Origin: JBMONI01 sp049324575 | GTDB lineage: Bacteria > Omnitrophota > Omnitrophia > Omnitrophales > Aquincolibacteriaceae | NCBI GenBank assembly: GCA_049324575.1 | Contig: JBMONI010000019.1 | Location: 3,831 to 67,830, forward strand | DNA length: 64,000 bases | Direction of reading: 5' to 3' | Shown: positions 18,956-28,483 of the stretch, one piece after another | Layout: every line of letters begins with the position of its first letter | How positions within the stretch are numbered: position 1 is the first letter of the stretch | Notes under the pieces: model-generated | What the model was told of the DNA's origin: nothing | Databases searched by the model: none | Seen by the model: only the letters and a program-made list of their open reading frames with translations | Position numbers and translations under genes: made by a program

Positions 18956-20914
18956 TCATCCGTTAAGAAGACTGCGGATCTTTTGCGCGAGGGCCGCAGG
19001 CTGGATCACCCTGGGAACCACCGCGTCCATGCCGAGCGGCAAGGAGCCGCCTTCCGACGCCTCCACATCGAGCCCAATCACTTTCAGGGGACGCGCCAGG
19101 CTGATCTGTTTAAAAACGCCGGCCGTACTCTCCCCGGCGGAAACCTCCGATAAATGCGTCCCCATCATAACGACCTCGTAGAGATTTGTCGAAAGTTTCT
19201 CCACCGCATCCTCGCGCCTCGAGACCTGATCGACGCTGCAGCCTATCTTTTCGAGGGCTCGCCGGAGAAGCATAGCGTCGACCTCATTATCTTCCATAAG
19301 CAGCACCGCAATCTTGAGAGGATCTTCCGGCCCCGCGGGTCCGGCGGCCATCTTTTTCTTGATCTTCTCGCTCTCAAGCTTTTTCAACTGTTGTTCTTCG
19401 CGCGTCGGAATGTGGATCGTTCCGTCATCGACGGGAAACGGGATCCGGAACCAGAAAATGCTCCCCCGGCCCGGCTGGCTGTCCACCCCGATCTGCCCGT
19501 GCATCATCGTGACCAGTTGAGACGAAACGGAAAGTCCGAGGCCGAGCCCTCCGTATTTCCGCTTGGTCGAACTGTCGGCCTGCACCAGTTTATCAAAAAG
19601 TCGTTTCTGGTCCTCCTTGGAAATGCCGATCCCGGAATCTTCGACAAAGAACGCAACGGTCACGCGAGCCCCCACCTTTTCCTTTTGGACCACGTTAACC
19701 TTGATATGCCCTTTCTCCGTGAATTTGAGCGCATTATCGAGCAAATAACCGAGGACCTGCGCGATACGGTCGGGATCGCCGATCAGCGCCGAGGGGATGG
19801 CGTCATCGATCCGGAGCGCGACCTCGAGGGACTGCGCCTGCGCTCGGTGGCGGATCTTTTCAACAGTCTCACGGATCACCGGACCGAGCGCAAAGGACTT
19901 CAGTTCCAGGCTCAATTGCCCGGCTTCCCCGGTGGAAAAACTCAGGATATCGTCGATGATCTTGAGGAGATTGTCAGCCGAGGTCTGCGCAGTCTCCGCC
20001 CATTGTTTCTGATCGGGCTCGAGCTTGGATTCCAACAAAAAACCGATCATCCCGAGGATCCCGTTCATAGGGGTTCGCAATTCATGGCTCGCATTGGCGA
20101 GGAATTCGCTTTTCAAACGGTTGGCGCGTTCGGCTTCGTCCTTCGCCGACCGAAGCGCTGTACTGGATTCGTCGAGGTTCATGGCCATTTTATTGAACGT
20201 GGCGGCCAGGATCCCGATTTCGTCGCGCGAACGGATCCCCACGCGGGATTTCAGGTCCCCCGCGCCGAGTTTCTCGGCGGCATCTTTCATCTGAAGGATC
20301 GGCCGGACGATGGAGCGGCCGAGCATCCCCCCGACCGCGACCGCGAAACCGGCGGCCAGGATCATGATCGCAAAAGTGATCACGGAGGCCCGTGCGGCCT
20401 GTGCGCGCGCCTCCTCGTTCGCTTTTTTGAGCTGAGTCATCTCGACCGCGATTGCGCGATCGATGACCCCATTCATTTTTTCCGCGGCCGCTTCAAGGTC
20501 TGCTTTTTTCCTGCGGAGATCGTTGACCCCGCCTTTTTTCTTCTCTTCGATCAGTTCGAGCCCGAGCCGATAGACCGCCGTTTCGGCGTCCTTGATCTCC
20601 TCGACCAGCGCGAGACGCTCGGGGTCCTTTGATTCCCGGAAATAACCGGTCTTCCATTTCTCCATTTTTTCGCTCGCGAGACGAAAGATATCGCCGCCTT
20701 TTTCCTCGAGGATGACCCCAAAGATCTCGCTTTGCATGCGCAAGAGCGCGGCCTTGATCTGCCCGAGATTGATGACGTTGGGGACCGTTTCATCGATGAT
20801 GGCGCTGTAATGTTCGACCGCCCGTTCGCCGACGTCGACATTGATCTTACCGACCACGGCGATAAAAAGGGAGATCGTCAGAAAGCTCAGGATGAACTTA
20901 ACGCTCAGTCTCAT
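18956..20914 (-). CDS. Membrane hybrid histidine kinase with degenerate receiver
   Basis: Sensor kinase of 652 residues. Layout: TM1 (about 5-22), periplasmic four-helix-type sensor (25-175), TM2 (about 177-199), HAMP (200-255), HisKA with phospho-acceptor His at 277 in ANASHELRTPMNGILG, HATPase with DNALKF, VEDSGIGI and YGGLGLGLSVS, then a C-terminal receiver-like domain (about 535-652). In that domain the acidic EDN remains, but the phospho-acceptor Asp is Gly (EVVMMGTH, about residue 585), and the conserved Lys appears as Arg. So the kinase core looks active and the receiver dead. ATG at 20914 is favoured, with TTG at 20923 possible. It lies between the giant coiled-coil gene and rmlB. Confidence 0.92.
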   Translation of the reverse strand: MRLSVKFILSFLTISLFIAVVGKINVDVGERAVEHYSAIIDETVPNVINLGQIKAALLRMQSEIFGVILEEKGGDIFRLASEKMEKWKTGYFRESKDPERLALVEEIKDAETAVYRLGLELIEEKKKGGVNDLRRKKADLEAAAEKMNGVIDRAIAVEMTQLKKANEEARAQAARASVITFAIMILAAGFAVAVGGMLGRSIVRPILQMKDAAEKLGAGDLKSRVGIRSRDEIGILAATFNKMAMNLDESSTALRSAKDEAERANRLKSEFLANASHELRTPMNGILGMIGFLLESKLEPDQKQWAETAQTSADNLLKIIDDILSFSTGEAGQLSLELKSFALGPVIRETVEKIRHRAQAQSLEVALRIDDAIPSALIGDPDRIAQVLGYLLDNALKFTEKGHIKVNVVQKEKVGARVTVAFFVEDSGIGISKEDQKRLFDKLVQADSSTKRKYGGLGLGLSVSSQLVTMMHGQIGVDSQPGRGSIFWFRIPFPVDDGTIHIPTREEQQLKKLESEKIKKKMAAGPAGPEDPLKIAVLLMEDNEVDAMLLRRALEKIGCSVDQVSRREDAVEKLSTNLYEVVMMGTHLSEVSAGESTAGVFKQISLARPLKVIGLDVEASEGGSLPLGMDAVVPRVIQPAALAQKIRSLLNG

Positions 20915-20995
20915 GCGGTCCAATGTTCCTTTGGGATTTGACGGGAACTTTGCCGGCGGCCCCCGGTCTCCGCCGCCCGGCCCGTGCCGGATCGC

Positions 20996-23900
20996 TTACT
21001 CGAAAAGCTTCAGGTCCGAAATAGCGCCAGAAGGATCTGCCGGATGCTCAGTTTTCGGCTTCTTTTCCCCTAGCTTTTTTTCGTCTTTTTGAAGGAAATC
21101 TTGAAGGATTTCATCGCTGGACCGCCCCGCGGGCCGCGGATCCTGAAACGGCGGTTCTGGCAAGTTCGGTGGAAGGCCTTCCGCCGAGGAAAAAAGATGC
21201 TTTTTCAGATACTCCACTTCCCGCCGGCTCTTGGCGGCTTCCTGTTTCCAGTGATCGATCTCGTCCGCGCAAACGGTGAGACGCCGGACGAAGAGCTCGC
21301 GGCCGAGACTGAGCTTTTCTTCGAGTTCCGCGCATTTTTGCTTCAGGGCCTCGGCCTCCCGCGTCATGTCGGTCGAAACGCGGCGGTCCGCCACAACAAG
21401 CTTTTGTTCGAGCTCACGTGCCCGCGCGGCGGCCTCTTGATGCTGCCGTTGCCAATTCTCAAGCTGGCGGCGCTCCTCGCTCAAAGAAGCCTGCATGGCC
21501 TGCTTCTCCGACTCGAGATCGTGGATCCGACGATCGACCTTCGCCCATTTTTCTTTCAGTTCCGCTGCTTCTTTGACCAGTTTCTCGTATTCGCGTGTCA
21601 TGCCGGTCTCATTCAATTGCCGGCTCTGGCGGCTTTTTTCCAGTTCATCCTGCTTGGACCAAAGCGCGCGCTCGATCTCTTTTTTCTGGAATTCGAGTTC
21701 CTTGAAAACCTGCCGCATTTCCCCATGATAACTTTCGATCTCGAGGAACCGCTTCTTGAAATCGGCCGCCTGCTTCTCGTAAAGCGAAGCCTTCTGCTTC
21801 CACCCGCCGACCTCCTGGCTCAAGCGGCGCGCCTCTTCGCCCGCCTCGCTCCTGGCCTTCTCTTCCTGAGCGATCTTCTGCTCGTACTCGCGACGCTTGG
21901 CCTCCCACAGCTCTTCCAAAGCCCGCTTCTGCCCTTCCAGATGATTGCGCACCGATTCGAGCTCGCGCTTATCGCCCACGACCTCGAGCAGCTCGCGGCG
22001 GAGCTTCTCGGCTTCGCTGCGCCAGATCTCGACCTCCTCCTGGTTCGTTTTTAGTTCTTTCTCGATCGTTTCCTGCAAACGGTTCCGGTTTTCCATGATC
22101 TCGAAATACTCCCGCTGTTTAACTTCAAGGAGATGTTCGAACTGGGTTTTCCGGTCTTCCCATTCCCTGCGGGCCTGTTCGAAATCGGCGTGGTCTTTTT
22201 CGATCCGCAGAAGTTTCTCGCTAAGCCGGTCCGCTTCGGCTTTCCACCGGAGCATTTCCTGGCGGCTCTGCTCGGCGGCCTCCCGGTGATCTCTCTGCAG
22301 CATCTCTTTTTCTTCGCGAAGGCGCTCAATAAAATCGTCTTTTTGCCGGATCAGGGTTTCGAACGCTTCTTTTTTGAACTCGAGGTCCTTGCGCAGGGCC
22401 TCGATATAATGTTTGTCCTGTTCCAGCGACCCGATCTGCTTCTCATAGTTCTCTTTCGCCTGCTTCCAGGATTGCAGTTCCTCGTCTTTGTGTCTCAGCG
22501 CAGTCTCAAAAGAAACACGGTCCCGGTCCACCTCCAGCCGGACACGCTCCAGCTGTCCGCGGCTTTCTTCAAGCGCATGCGCCAAAGCCTTTTTCTCTTC
22601 TTCGAGCGCCTGGTACCGCGCAAAATGATTGCGGCGTTCCGCTTCGAATTCGACCATTTCTTCGCTGATGCTTTCGGCGACTTTTTTCCAGCGGAGGATC
22701 TCGGCAAGATCCTTCTCTTTCTCGAGTTTGGCCTCCTCCTCGATCCTTCCTTTTTCAAGAAGGGCCCGCTCGAGTGCTCCCTGTTTCTCTTTGATCTCGT
22801 TCTCATAACGGGAGCGGACCGTTTCGATCTCACGACGCATTCCTTCGGCCTCCCCCCGTTCCTTTTCAAGGATAGACACCCATCCTTCGAGCTCTTCCTT
22901 GCGGCGACGGACCGAGGCCCCTTCCTCCCGCTCATGGCTCAACGCCTGCTCCAGGCCGGCTTTCTTCGCTTCGATCTCCTGTCGGAGGCTTTCAAGGGTC
23001 CTTCGTTCGGCGTCAAGCTCCTCCAAACGGCGCGTCATCACGGACAGCTCTTCTTTGAGGCTCTTCACTTCGAATTCATACCCTCGCAAGCGGACTTCCA
23101 TGCCCGCATGGGTCTCTTCGAGTTGTTTACGGATCTCGCTCTCGCGCCCCTGCCCCCTCAGCGCCTCCTCGACCTGTTTTTCCATTTCTTTTTTCTCGAG
23201 ATCATAGTGCCGGGTCCCGGTCTCATGGCGTTCGCGAAGCTCCGTCAATGCTGTCCCGAGTTCAGTGATCGTCTCCTCGAGCCGCCGGCGCATCACGGTT
23301 TCTTCCTGGAGTTTTCCTTCGAGTCCCGCCTTCTCCACCGCATGGGTCCGGACCGTTTCATTCAATTGTTCACGGACCACGGCCAGATCTCTTTCCAGCC
23401 CACCCTTCGAGGCCTCGAGTTCTTCCAGCATGATTTCCATTTCACACCGGTCTTGTTTGATCAATTCCAGTTTTTGCAAAGTCGTCTCGATCTCTTCCTC
23501 AAGCACATGGATGCGATGGTCCAGGATCCCCCGTTCTTCTTTCCAACCCGATTCCAAACGGTTCCGTCCGGCCTCCGCTTCGCGTTTTTCAGCCAGGACC
23601 CGCTCCAACTCCGCCTGGAGATGCACACGCTCCTGTTCCGCCCCCGCGTAGCGGCGGCGAAACTCTTCCAACTGGGCTCCGAGCGAAGCTTCGAGGTTTT
23701 CTTTCTCTTTGAGCGCGGCCTCATAGCGGCCCCGGAGCTCTTCGAGTTCCTGGCGCGTCGCAGACGTAAAAGATTCCATGGCCCGGTCAAGACTTTCGCG
23801 CTCCCGTTCGGCAACCTCCAAACGCTCCTTCAGGACGGCACGCTCTTCTTCCCTCGTTCTCTTTTCGGCGGACAGGCCCTCGATTGTCTGTTTCATGTCT

Positions 23901-26900
23901 CTTAATTCGGTTTCGTATCGATCCCGCGCAGCCTCCAGGCCCCGACGAATCGGCTCGGACTCCGCCTTCTCCCGCTCCAACGCAGAGATCCACTTTTCAA
24001 GCTCTTCGCATCGCGCACGTAATTGCGTTCCTTCCGCGCGTTCATGGTCCAGTGTTTTTTCGAGCTCGGCCAAACGCAAGACGAGATCCCGGCGCAACGT
24101 CTCTAGGGCCCCCTGCTGAGTATCGAGTTCCCGGATCCGTTGCACCTTCTGCGCAACCTGGCTCTCGAGATCGAGGACCTGCGCTTCATAGCTCCGCACG
24201 CGGGTCTCAAGACCCGCTTTTGCTTCTTCAAAGCTTTGCCTTTCCGCGGCGTGCTGATGCGCCATAGCGTCATGACGCTCGCGCACCGCGGCCAGTCCTT
24301 GCTCAAGTTCGGCCTTAGCCGTCTCAAGCTCTTCCACGGCGCTTTCAAGACCGCGGCGGTCACGGTCGAGCATCTCCATCTTCTGGAACGCGCCGCCGAT
24401 CTCCTCTTCCAATTCCCGGACACGCTGTCCCCAGGCATCGCGTTCTTCTTTCTGCGCCGATTCAACGCAGGCCGCGGCCTCTTCGGCTTTCTGCTTGGCT
24501 TCGAGTAACTGCTCTTTTTCCGCCCGGTACTGATTGCGTTCGGCCTCCGCGGCGCGATAACGCCCTTCGAATTCCGCGATCTGCGCCCGCAGCGATTCCG
24601 TCAAACGGTCTTTTTCGGCCAAGGCTTCTTCATAACGGGCCCGCAATCCTTCGAGTTCGGCGTGACTTGCGGTCGCCAGGGACCCGATAGCCAGTTTCAG
24701 CTGTTCGCGCTCCCGTTCGGCCGAGGCCAGTTGTTCCTGAAAGACAGCCCGTTCTTCTTCCACATTCCGTTTTTCAGCCAGGATCAGTTCGATCGTCTGC
24801 TGTTTATCTTTCACTTCTTCGGCATACTGGTCCCGCATGCTCTCAAGCTCCTGGCGTGTCTTTTCAGATTCCGCGCGTTCTTTTTCCAGCGCGGCGATCC
24901 AGTTCTCGAGCTCATCTTTCCGGCGCCGGAGTTCGTCGCCCGCTTCGCGCTCCCGGCCCAAGGCACCTTCGAGTTCGGCTCGGCGCATTTCAAGGTCCTT
25001 TTGCAATCCTTCCAGCGATCCCTTGGCCGCTTCCATCTCCTCAAGACGTCGATGGAGGTCTTTTATTTGCTCCTGCAGGGTCCATATCTCGGTTTCATAA
25101 CTGTTGATCCGCATCTGAAGACCCGCATTGGTCTCTTCAATCCTCTCCCGCGCCTCGGCCTCACGGCTGCGCGCTTCCACCTCTTCCCTCACACGTCCTT
25201 CCAGCTCAGCTTTTTCACGCTCATGCTCGCGCACCCCCTGCTCATAGCGGTCGCGAATGCAAGCGAGATCTTCTCCGAGCTCCTTTTTGGCCTGCTCCAG
25301 CTCTTCGAGCGCACCTTCCAATTCTTTGCGGTCCCGTTGCATCCATTCCAGTTTTTGAGAAGCAAAACCGACCTCTTCCTCAAGTTCGTGGATGCGGCGC
25401 TCGGACATCTCGAGAGCTTCGCGATGGGTTGCCTCGGCTTTGGCCGAACCCGTTTCGATCGCCGTCTTTTCCTCGAAGAGCCGGTCACGATCGATCTTGA
25501 GCCGCGCGCGCTCCCCTTCGATCGCAAGCGCACGCTGGTCGATTTCTTCGATCTTGAGCCGCAGATCCTCGATCCTTCGCTCTTTCTCCTGCAGGGCCTC
25601 TTCATAACGGGCGCTTAAACCTTCCAGCTCCGCACGATTCGCTGTCTCGAGCGAGCGCACCGTTTCCTGCAGCGCTTTGCGCTCCAGCTCTCCGGCCTCC
25701 ATTTCGGCTTTAAGCGCCGATTGCATATCCCGGCTCGCGATCGTCATCTGCAAATATTCTTTTTCCCGTGCGGCAAGCAGATTCAGAGCCGCTTCCAGTC
25801 TTTTCGCCCCGTGCTGAATCTCTTTCTCGAAAAACCCTTTTTGAGCTTCCAGTTGTTGGGTCCGGTCGGCCTCGACCACGCTCAAGAGCTCTTTGAGCCG
25901 TTCATTCTGTGTCTTCCACGATTCGACTTCCTCGCGGACCGTGCGAAGCTCGACCGCAAACTCTTCGCGGACTTTTTCGAGCGTGCGCGTCAGTTCCCCG
26001 AAGTCCCGCTCACGCTCCGCGATGGACGCTTCCAACGCGCTTTTCTGGGTCCGGATTTCCTGGAGTTGCGTTTCCGCACCGGCGCGTTCGGCCTGAAGTC
26101 CTGCCAATTTCTGTTCCAGCCGCTCGGTCTCCCGTTTCCATTGCCCGGCCTGCTCACAAGCGCCGGCGAACTGCCGTTCCAAGGTCATCTTGATCCGTTC
26201 TCCTTCACGCGTCAGCGTCGCCAAAGCGTCTTCGGCTTCAATCAAACAGGCCTGGAGCCTTTGCCGCTCGGCGCAGAGGTCTTCTTTTTCGCGGGCCGAT
26301 CTTTCGAGGGTCGATTCGAGCGCTTCTTTTTCGGACCGGATCTTTTCGTATGAAGCTGCGCGCAGTGAAGACGTTTCGCGCTCCGCCGCCAGCTCTTCTT
26401 CGGTCCTCTGCTTGATCTCTTCCAGCTGACGCCGCAGGTCCCGGATCAGGAGCAAATGCTCGTGCTGCTGCATTTCGCGCGCGTTCTCTTTCTTCACGGC
26501 GGCCGCCGCGTAGAGTTCTGCCGTCAGCACGGAGTTGCGGAAAAGGCGCCGTAGGACTTCGAGTTTCTGCCAAAGGTTCAGCGCCTGGATGGGATCTTGA
26601 CCGGATGAGGGACCCGTTCCCGGAACGGGAGCATCCGAAAAACCTTTTTGAAGGTGTTGAAGAGCGCGGTCGAGGGTTCCCTGACTTTCCGCGACCCAGC
26701 GCTCATAGAACCGCGCGTTCGAACGCCCTTCCTTGAGGATCGCTTCGAAAAGCCCCTGGATGAGATCCAGTTCGGAGTGAAAGCGCTCCCACTCATTCTG
26801 GAGCGGTGCGTTCTCGGAACAATCGGGGGATGTTTGAGACCGTTTGGCAGAAAAGAATTTTTTCCAAAATCCCTTTGGCCCCGGGCCGGTCGAATCTTCT

Positions 26901-26911
26901 TTCATCGCCAC
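20996..26911 (-). CDS. Giant coiled-coil protein (1971 residues), function unknown
   Basis: I do not recognise a named family. Residues 1-140 are helical but not heptad-rich. From about 145 to 1900 the protein is almost unbroken Glu/Arg/Lys/Leu-rich coiled coil with few prolines. The last 75 residues are proline- and lysine-rich. No signal peptide or membrane segment is visible, so it is probably cytoplasmic. Residues 420-1390 contain three copies of a roughly 300-residue unit. Start is GTG at 26911 (GAGG 10 nt upstream) or ATG two codons later. The sensor kinase gene starts 81 nt downstream. SMC is excluded: no Walker A, hinge or ABC signature. A filament-forming or scaffold role is only inference from architecture. 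Confidence 0.85.
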   Translation of the reverse strand: MAMKEDSTGPGPKGFWKKFFSAKRSQTSPDCSENAPLQNEWERFHSELDLIQGLFEAILKEGRSNARFYERWVAESQGTLDRALQHLQKGFSDAPVPGTGPSSGQDPIQALNLWQKLEVLRRLFRNSVLTAELYAAAAVKKENAREMQQHEHLLLIRDLRRQLEEIKQRTEEELAAERETSSLRAASYEKIRSEKEALESTLERSAREKEDLCAERQRLQACLIEAEDALATLTREGERIKMTLERQFAGACEQAGQWKRETERLEQKLAGLQAERAGAETQLQEIRTQKSALEASIAERERDFGELTRTLEKVREEFAVELRTVREEVESWKTQNERLKELLSVVEADRTQQLEAQKGFFEKEIQHGAKRLEAALNLLAAREKEYLQMTIASRDMQSALKAEMEAGELERKALQETVRSLETANRAELEGLSARYEEALQEKERRIEDLRLKIEEIDQRALAIEGERARLKIDRDRLFEEKTAIETGSAKAEATHREALEMSERRIHELEEEVGFASQKLEWMQRDRKELEGALEELEQAKKELGEDLACIRDRYEQGVREHEREKAELEGRVREEVEARSREAEARERIEETNAGLQMRINSYETEIWTLQEQIKDLHRRLEEMEAAKGSLEGLQKDLEMRRAELEGALGREREAGDELRRRKDELENWIAALEKERAESEKTRQELESMRDQYAEEVKDKQQTIELILAEKRNVEEERAVFQEQLASAEREREQLKLAIGSLATASHAELEGLRARYEEALAEKDRLTESLRAQIAEFEGRYRAAEAERNQYRAEKEQLLEAKQKAEEAAACVESAQKEERDAWGQRVRELEEEIGGAFQKMEMLDRDRRGLESAVEELETAKAELEQGLAAVRERHDAMAHQHAAERQSFEEAKAGLETRVRSYEAQVLDLESQVAQKVQRIRELDTQQGALETLRRDLVLRLAELEKTLDHERAEGTQLRARCEELEKWISALEREKAESEPIRRGLEAARDRYETELRDMKQTIEGLSAEKRTREEERAVLKERLEVAERERESLDRAMESFTSATRQELEELRGRYEAALKEKENLEASLGAQLEEFRRRYAGAEQERVHLQAELERVLAEKREAEAGRNRLESGWKEERGILDHRIHVLEEEIETTLQKLELIKQDRCEMEIMLEELEASKGGLERDLAVVREQLNETVRTHAVEKAGLEGKLQEETVMRRRLEETITELGTALTELRERHETGTRHYDLEKKEMEKQVEEALRGQGRESEIRKQLEETHAGMEVRLRGYEFEVKSLKEELSVMTRRLEELDAERRTLESLRQEIEAKKAGLEQALSHEREEGASVRRRKEELEGWVSILEKERGEAEGMRREIETVRSRYENEIKEKQGALERALLEKGRIEEEAKLEKEKDLAEILRWKKVAESISEEMVEFEAERRNHFARYQALEEEKKALAHALEESRGQLERVRLEVDRDRVSFETALRHKDEELQSWKQAKENYEKQIGSLEQDKHYIEALRKDLEFKKEAFETLIRQKDDFIERLREEKEMLQRDHREAAEQSRQEMLRWKAEADRLSEKLLRIEKDHADFEQARREWEDRKTQFEHLLEVKQREYFEIMENRNRLQETIEKELKTNQEEVEIWRSEAEKLRRELLEVVGDKRELESVRNHLEGQKRALEELWEAKRREYEQKIAQEEKARSEAGEEARRLSQEVGGWKQKASLYEKQAADFKKRFLEIESYHGEMRQVFKELEFQKKEIERALWSKQDELEKSRQSRQLNETGMTREYEKLVKEAAELKEKWAKVDRRIHDLESEKQAMQASLSEERRQLENWQRQHQEAAARARELEQKLVVADRRVSTDMTREAEALKQKCAELEEKLSLGRELFVRRLTVCADEIDHWKQEAAKSRREVEYLKKHLFSSAEGLPPNLPEPPFQDPRPAGRSSDEILQDFLQKDEKKLGEKKPKTEHPADPSGAISDLKLFE
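22742..25654 (-). repeat. Three ~300-codon internal repeats in the coiled-coil gene
   Basis: Anchors recur in the same order: AELEGLSARYEEAL (427), AELEGLRARYEEAL (751), QELEELRGRYEAAL (1054); ELEEEVGFASQKLE (509), ELEEEIGGAFQKME (833), VLEEEIETTLQKLE (1136); ELENWIAALEKERAES (667), ELEKWISALEREKAES (970), ELEGWVSILEKERGEA (1340). Spacing between the first two anchor sets is 324 then 303 residues, a difference of 21, exactly three heptads. The third unit carries an extra 67 residues that look like a local duplication. Confidence 0.8.
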
Positions 26912-27017
26912 AAAGCAGGATCCTCACCTTCTCGTGTGTCTCAGGATTAGGCCGGAAGAACATTCCAACGCAGATTTCTTCGTACCCCGTAAAACTTACC
27001 GTCTGAATGGCCGATTT

Positions 27018-27815
27018 TCAAGCGCCGGAACGAAAAATCTTCCGTTTTCTATGCTCGAAAACCCTCCATACGAGAGCCGCCACTCCGGGAATACGGATCA
27101 GGATAAGGAAAAGCCGGTTGATCCAGCCCGGAACGACGATGGTCTTATTGGAATGGACCGCCTGTAGCGATAATTTAACAACTTTTTCAGCGGACATCCA
27201 CAATATTTTTGGGACCCGGTCCCGACGGAACTCTTTATATTCAGGGGTGTTATGGAATTCTGTCACGGTCAGACCCGGGCAGAGAGCCTGGACCTTGATC
27301 CCAGTTCCCCGGAGATCTTTGGCCAAGGTCTCGGAGAAACTCACCAAAAACGCCTTGGTCGCGGAATAGATCCCGCTTCCTGGAGAAGGGGTAAAAGCCG
27401 CCATGGAGGCCACTTGGATAATAACCCCATGGCCCCGATCGCGCATGACCGGGATCGCGGCCCGGGTCAGGCGAAGGACCGCGGTCATATGGACATCCGC
27501 CATTCGCAGGATGTTTTCGATGGGGATCTGATCGAACGAGCCTCGGAGCCCGAAACCCGCATTGTTGATCAGCCAGGTCACCCCATGCGTCGCAAAGACC
27601 CGCTCCAGCATTTTGACATCCCGGACCAAGTTCAGATCGGCGGGGATGGTCTCGATCCGGATGCGGTAGGTGCGGTTCAAGCGGCGGGCCAGTTCTTCGA
27701 TCCTGCGGCTGCGCCGCGCGGTAAGCACAAGGTCGAATCCGCGGCCGGCAAGCGCTTCGGCGAAAGCAGCTCCGATGCCGCTCGAAGCACCGGTGATGAG
27801 GGCGGTTTCATTCAT
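27018..27815 (-). CDS. Short-chain dehydrogenase/reductase
   Basis: Classical SDR of 265 residues: NAD(P)-binding TGASSGIG (8-15), NNAG, catalytic Ser in IQVASMAAF, and YSATK with the catalytic Tyr and Lys. An Arg-rich stretch (TARRSRRIEE) after beta-2 suggests NADP(H) preference. The C-terminus from about 225 is hydrophobic (INRLFLILIRIPGVAALVWR), as in the DltE/YqjQ-like SDRs, so it may be membrane-associated. It is the last gene after sodB (19-nt gap). Substrate unknown. Confidence 0.88.
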   Translation of the reverse strand: MNETALITGASSGIGAAFAEALAGRGFDLVLTARRSRRIEELARRLNRTYRIRIETIPADLNLVRDVKMLERVFATHGVTWLINNAGFGLRGSFDQIPIENILRMADVHMTAVLRLTRAAIPVMRDRGHGVIIQVASMAAFTPSPGSGIYSATKAFLVSFSETLAKDLRGTGIKVQALCPGLTVTEFHNTPEYKEFRRDRVPKILWMSAEKVVKLSLQAVHSNKTIVVPGWINRLFLILIRIPGVAALVWRVFEHRKRKIFRSGA

Positions 27816-27834
27816 GAAAACCGGGCCCGCCGTT

Positions 27835-28410
27835 CTAAAGTTGGCTCTCCGCGAAATCCCAATTCACCAGATTCCAGAAACTCTCGATGTATTTGGGGCG
27901 AAGGTTCCGGTAATCGATGTAATACGCGTGTTCCCAGACGTCACAGGTGAGAATCGGTTTAAGCTTCGTGGTCATGGGGTTTGCCGCATTCGAAGTCTGC
28001 ACGATCTCGAGCGCCCCTGCCGGATTTTTGACCAGCCAAGCCCAGCCCGACCCGAAAAGATTCGCGGCCGCATCGGAAAATTTCTGTTTGAAATCCGCAA
28101 AAGACCCGAACTGTTTTTTGATCGCCTCCCCGATCGCTCCCCGGGGCTCCCCGCCCCCCTGAGGGCGGAGACACTGCCAGTAGAACGTATGGTTCCACAC
28201 CTGGGCCGCGTTATTGAAAACAGGACCGCTCGAAGAAAGCACGATTTCTTCCAAGGAGCGCTTGGCCTCCGGTTTTCCTTCCGTCAAGGCGTTCAATTTG
28301 GTGACATAGGCCTGGTGATGTTTCCCGTAGTGGAACTCCAGGGTTTCTTTGGAAAGATGAGGGACCAGTGCATCCGTAGCATAAGGCAATCGCGGGAGTT
28401 CAAAAGCCAT
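27835..28410 (-). CDS. sodB: Superoxide dismutase, Fe type
   Basis: Dismutates superoxide in the cytoplasm. The 191-residue protein has all four metal ligands: H27, H74, D157 and H161 (CDVWEHAYYIDY). The Gln at position 70 (NNAAQVWNHTFYW) is in the N-terminal domain, the arrangement of Fe enzymes, whereas Mn enzymes usually carry the equivalent Gln in the C-terminal domain. GGAGG precedes the ATG. It has 73 nt of upstream space and may have its own promoter. Confidence 0.95.
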   Translation of the reverse strand: MAFELPRLPYATDALVPHLSKETLEFHYGKHHQAYVTKLNALTEGKPEAKRSLEEIVLSSSGPVFNNAAQVWNHTFYWQCLRPQGGGEPRGAIGEAIKKQFGSFADFKQKFSDAAANLFGSGWAWLVKNPAGALEIVQTSNAANPMTTKLKPILTCDVWEHAYYIDYRNLRPKYIESFWNLVNWDFAESQL

Positions 28411-28483
28411 GGCGAACCTCCTTTACCTATACAGGTTGATGATCATACAGAAAAAGTATACAAGACCGGGCAAGCATGCTCCC

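Noticed and set aside
22133..23905. Plus-strand frame rich in Phe/Leu that looks like a membrane protein
   Set aside because: It is the complement of Glu/Lys-rich coiled-coil codons (GAA/AAG become TTC/CTT), so the hydrophobicity is an artefact.
20996..26911. SMC or RecN ATPase
   Set aside because: No Walker A, Walker B, ABC signature or hinge is visible in the 1971 residues.
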